DNA from: UBA7359 sp964392105
GTDB taxonomy: Bacteria > Pseudomonadota > Gammaproteobacteria > Eutrophobiales > Eutrophobiaceae
Reading direction: 5' to 3'
Length of the DNA stretch: 7,954 nucleotides
Assembly (NCBI GenBank): GCA_964392105.1
Contig: CAYMPA010000132.1
Location: 1-7,954, forward strand
Shown: positions 5,746 through 7,954 of the stretch, in pieces
Position numbering within the stretch: the first letter of the stretch is position 1
Layout of the letters: each line of letters starts with the position of its first letter
Notes under the pieces: model-generated
Database searches by the model: none
What the model saw: the letters and a program-made list of their open reading frames with translations, nothing else
What the model was told of the DNA's origin: nothing
Translations under genes and position numbers: made by a program

Positions 5746-6300
5746 ATGGCGAATAAGAACGATATCAAGCTTCCTGACAATATTAAGCTATTTAATCGTG
5801 GATCTTATATTGAAATTGTTAGGAGATGGTTTGGATTTGGTATCATTGGTATGACAATCTTCGCAATATTGGTTAACAATTTCTTAATCAATAATTTCTC
5901 GAGATTAGTCGATACCAGCGATCCATTCTCTATTGGTTTTGTGATAATAATTGGAACCATAGGAGTCTATATAACTTATCACTCAGTGGCAGGTTGGTTT
6001 AACAAAACTCACATATTTGTTAGTCACGGAAAAATGGCTATTCGCCACACACCTATACCCTGGTTGGGAAATAAGGAACTAGTGTCCACTAATGTTAGGC
6101 GGCTTTATGTAAAAGAGAAAATCAGACGCAGTTCGGGTGGAAATGGTCCTTCTTCCACAACAGTTACCTATGAAGCGCATTGCGACACATATGATGGCAA
6201 GGATACAAAGCTACTTGCTGGCCTACCCGATCGACAACAAGCCCTCTATATCGAGCAGGAAATTGAGAAGTATTTGGACATTGAGGATATGTCCACGTAA
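5746..6300 (+). CDS. Two-pass membrane protein with PH-like cytoplasmic domain, function unknown (184 aa)
   Basis: Two hydrophobic segments at about residues 28-48 and 60-80 form a hairpin. From about residue 85 a strand-rich domain follows: NKTHIFVSHGKMAIRHTPIPW, then LVSTNVRRLYVKEKIRR, then TYEAHCDTYDGKDTKLLAGL, ending in a helix QALYIEQEIEKYL. This is the layout of bacterial membrane-bound PH-like proteins, where two helices precede a domain of the YdbT/DUF304 general type; the exact family is not assigned. The gene follows the 240-aa gene by 36 bp on the same strand and probably belongs to the same operon. The start ATG at 5746 follows a weak purine-rich AGAGAGTAGAG tract. No enzyme motif is visible. 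Confidence 0.75.
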   Translation: MANKNDIKLPDNIKLFNRGSYIEIVRRWFGFGIIGMTIFAILVNNFLINNFSRLVDTSDPFSIGFVIIIGTIGVYITYHSVAGWFNKTHIFVSHGKMAIRHTPIPWLGNKELVSTNVRRLYVKEKIRRSSGGNGPSSTTVTYEAHCDTYDGKDTKLLAGLPDRQQALYIEQEIEKYLDIEDMST

Positions 6301-6445
6301 GAGGTTCAGTTGGAGGGTAATTTGGAAACAGAGACAGGCGGTGTGTGGCATTCTCCGTGAACTGTGATAGTTATACAGGTTAAGTAATTGCCCAATAGGC
6401 GCGGTCTCCGGCGTGAACGGCGATGGAATTCACCTGCCTCTGGCG
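6301..6445 (+). other. Intergenic gap before repeat copy 2, nothing recognised
   Basis: This stretch separates the stop of the 184-aa gene from the second repeat. I see no convincing reading frame, no Rho-independent terminator and no clear promoter; a small inverted repeat ATTG-CC-CAAT occurs near 6388. Read-through from the upstream operon into the second tpsA leader is therefore not excluded. Confidence 0.4.
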
Positions 6446-6563
6446 GAAAATGGAAAATCGGGACATTCTATTTATTGCCCTGGGAGGTGGTACAAGTACC
6501 GCTGTTCTCAGTATTTCCTTATCAATATTACCTAAATTCAATCGACCTATTCGCCTCTTGCAT

Positions 6564-6605
6564 TTGATCTGGATCAATAAACCGGCCTCTTACAAGATTT
6601 ATGAT
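6564..6605 (+). promoter_or_regulatory. FNR-type class II promoter of tpsA copy 2
   Basis: Same elements as the first copy: perfect box TTGATCTGGATCAA at 6564-6577 and -10 TATGAT at 6600-6605. The predicted start is near 6612, placing the box at -41.5. The leader is about 50 nt. Confidence 0.7.
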
Positions 6606-6652
6606 TTACTGTTAGCCCGGTTGCGAACCAGAACAATAATATAGTCAGGCGA

Positions 6653-6672
6653 GGAGGTGACTTGGATCACCT
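6653..6672 (+). promoter_or_regulatory. Shine-Dalgarno folded into a start-codon hairpin, tpsA copy 2
   Basis: GGAGGTGA at 6653-6660 pairs through AGGTGA (6655-6660) with TCACCT (6667-6672). The TTG start (6662-6664) lies in the 6-nt loop. This ribosome-binding site sets the start of the downstream gene at TTG rather than at a later codon. Confidence 0.55.
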
Positions 6673-7954
6673 GAATCGTTGGATAGCTCGAACTGCGGTA
6701 TTGCTTCTGCTCGGCCCAGGTGTAGCCTTTGCCAACCCCAATGGCGCCCAGGTCGTTAACGGGCAGGTCGGTCTTGCCCATCCCGATCTGAATACCTTAA
6801 ATATTACCAACTCCCACGGCGCCATTATCAACTGGCAACAGTTCTCCATTAATCACACTGAAGTCACCCGCTTTATTCAAAACTCTGCCAACAGTGCAGT
6901 ACTCAATCGTGTCATAGGTAATGGTGTCTCCATCCCGATCTCAGATATCCAGGGCAGCCTGTTATCAAACGGTCGTGTCTTTCTTTTAAATTCCAGTGGC
7001 ATTGTTATTGGTCCGAATGCGGTGATTAATACGGCCGGGTTCATTGCCTCTACCCTGGACATGACCGATGAAGATTTTATTAACGAGAACCTCAAACTTC
7101 AGGGTAGCAATGCCGGATCGATTAAAAGTCAGGGTTACATCAAGGCCGGTGCCAATGGCGATATCTTTTTGATTGCACCGAACATTGAAAACAGCGGCAT
7201 CATCGAGACCGACGGCGGGCAGATCGTCCTGGCTGCCGGTGAAAGCATCACCATTGCCAGTCTTGATTCCGATCATATTGTGTTTGATGTGCAGGCGCCG
7301 GAGAACGAAGTAGTGAATTTGGGTGAGGTGATTACAAACGGTGGTGCAGCAAGCATGTTTGCCGGCACCATTAAACACAGTGGCAGTATTAATGCGAATA
7401 GTCTCACCGTTGATGAACAAGGTAACGTGCAACTCTTTGCCAAGGCCGATATCGAGATTGCCACCGATGCAATAATCACAGCATCGGGAAAATCAGGGAC
7501 TGATTTCGACGGTGGAGAAATTCGGATCGTTGCTGAAAAGAACCTGGTTGTTGAACAAGGTGCAACTATCAAGGCAGAAGGTCGTGATGGTGGTTTTCTC
7601 TCCATGGCAGGTGGAGATTCGATCAGTATTGAGGGTGATTATTCCGTTAAGGCCAACCATAAAAGCGGTGAGAACGGCTGGCTTTATAAAGGCAATAACA
7701 CCGAGGCGGCCAAAACCATACACAACCCGAATACCGATCCGGAGATCGTCGGTTCGGGTTACGGGGCATTGCCCCTGACCTTCGAGGAGAACCTGGGCCA
7801 GACCGATGAACAGGTCGATTTCCTCTCCCGTGGCAGTGGTTATACCTTGTTTCTGACTCCGGCTGAAGCCGTGGCAGCATTGACTCAGCCCGGCGAAGAT
7901 GGCGAGAGTGCCGTCCTGCATCTCTCCCTTGCCAATGCCAATGACAATCCTGAA
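6662..7954 (+). CDS. TpsA-like exoprotein with SBBP-type beta-propeller N-domain, 3' partial
   Basis: Open for 431 codons from TTG 6662 to the window edge without a stop. Residues 1-24 are a Sec signal peptide (cleavage after VAFA, before NPNG). Residues 25 to about 270 form the TPS secretion domain recognised by an outer-membrane TpsB transporter: NITNSHGAIINWQQFSI, SAVLNRVIG, GSLLSNGRVFLLNSSGIVIG, TAGFIASTLDM, then beta-helix strands with GGQIVLAAGESITIAS. The usual NPNG of this family is NSSG at 110-113. From about residue 367 the sequence changes to GALPLTFEENLGQTDEQVDF and LSRGSGYTLFLTPAEAV, the signature of the domain (DUF7948-type) that precedes SBBP beta-propeller repeats. The protein is thus a predicted secreted or surface-bound propeller protein. 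No tpsB gene lies in the window. Expression is likely controlled by the FNR-type box and leader hairpin. Confidence 0.88.
   Translation, partial: MDHLNRWIARTAVLLLLGPGVAFANPNGAQVVNGQVGLAHPDLNTLNITNSHGAIINWQQFSINHTEVTRFIQNSANSAVLNRVIGNGVSIPISDIQGSLLSNGRVFLLNSSGIVIGPNAVINTAGFIASTLDMTDEDFINENLKLQGSNAGSIKSQGYIKAGANGDIFLIAPNIENSGIIETDGGQIVLAAGESITIASLDSDHIVFDVQAPENEVVNLGEVITNGGAASMFAGTIKHSGSINANSLTVDEQGNVQLFAKADIEIATDAIITASGKSGTDFDGGEIRIVAEKNLVVEQGATIKAEGRDGGFLSMAGGDSISIEGDYSVKANHKSGENGWLYKGNNTEAAKTIHNPNTDPEIVGSGYGALPLTFEENLGQTDEQVDFLSRGSGYTLFLTPAEAVAALTQPGEDGESAVLHLSLANANDNPE

Larger units (their letters stand above)
6446..6722 (+). repeat. tpsA 5'-region repeat, copy 2
   Basis: Partner of 2370-2639: 6462-6722 is identical to 2379-2639, and the left edge carries the extra AAATCGG at 6455-6461. 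Left of 6446 and of 2370 there is no similarity, so the shared unit has a sharp upstream border. Its right border falls inside the signal-peptide codons. Confidence 0.93.

Noticed and set aside
6380..6577. Minus-strand frame upstream of tpsA copy 2
   Set aside because: It covers the repeat border and the FNR box, shows no recognisable motif and differs from copy 1 outside the repeat.
6986..7921. Several minus-strand frames opposite the tpsA-propeller gene
   Set aside because: They are shadows of a well-supported open frame on the plus strand with clear protein motifs.
1..7954. CRISPR array, tRNA or rRNA gene
   Set aside because: No regularly spaced short repeats, cloverleaf-like segments or conserved rRNA stretches were seen.

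Overview
The window looks like an accessory region of a Gram-negative bacterium, most likely a gammaproteobacterium. This rests on the large two-partner-secretion (TpsA / filamentous-haemagglutinin type) surface proteins, a perfect FNR-type operator, a RelE/HigB-HigA toxin-antitoxin pair and an IS-derived miniature element. The species cannot be named from the sequence.

Layout. (1) 1-653: the 3' end of a large secreted beta-strand-rich adhesin-like protein whose start lies outside the window. (2) 711-934: a small non-autonomous transposable element (MITE-like) with perfect 17-bp terminal inverted repeats and a 9-bp target duplication. (3) 1020-1620: two overlapping genes, a 70-aa hypothetical protein and a small MNT/AbiEii-type nucleotidyltransferase. 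(4) 1720-2327, minus strand: a toxin-first higBA-like module with its own sigma70-type promoter and a candidate operator. (5) 2370-2926: the 5' end of a tpsA gene (promoter, leader, signal peptide, half of the TPS domain), truncated after 115 codons. (6) 2938-6300: three closely packed genes of unknown function. They encode a 680-aa membrane-anchored periplasmic protein with CBM9/DOMON-like segments, a 240-aa single-pass membrane protein and a 184-aa two-pass membrane protein with a PH-like tail. (7) 6446-7954: a second copy of the same tpsA 5' region, this time leading into an open frame that runs off the window and passes from a TPS secretion domain into the N-terminal domain of SBBP beta-propeller proteins.

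The two tpsA 5' regions are the main signal. Positions 2379-2639 and 6462-6722 are identical over 261 bp, covering promoter, leader and most of the signal-peptide codons, and then diverge inside the coding sequence. Each copy carries a perfect FNR-type box (TTGATCTGGATCAA) centred 41.5 bp upstream of the start site predicted from a TATGAT -10 hexamer, the geometry of a class II FNR-activated promoter. Each also carries a strong Shine-Dalgarno folded into a hairpin whose loop holds the TTG start codon. In the first copy the tpsA gene is broken and the three-gene cluster follows 11 bp after its stop, so the oxygen- or nitric-oxide-responsive promoter may now drive that cluster. The other genes (orphan nucleotidyltransferase, toxin-antitoxin pair, MITE) are typical accessory cargo between such surface-protein genes.
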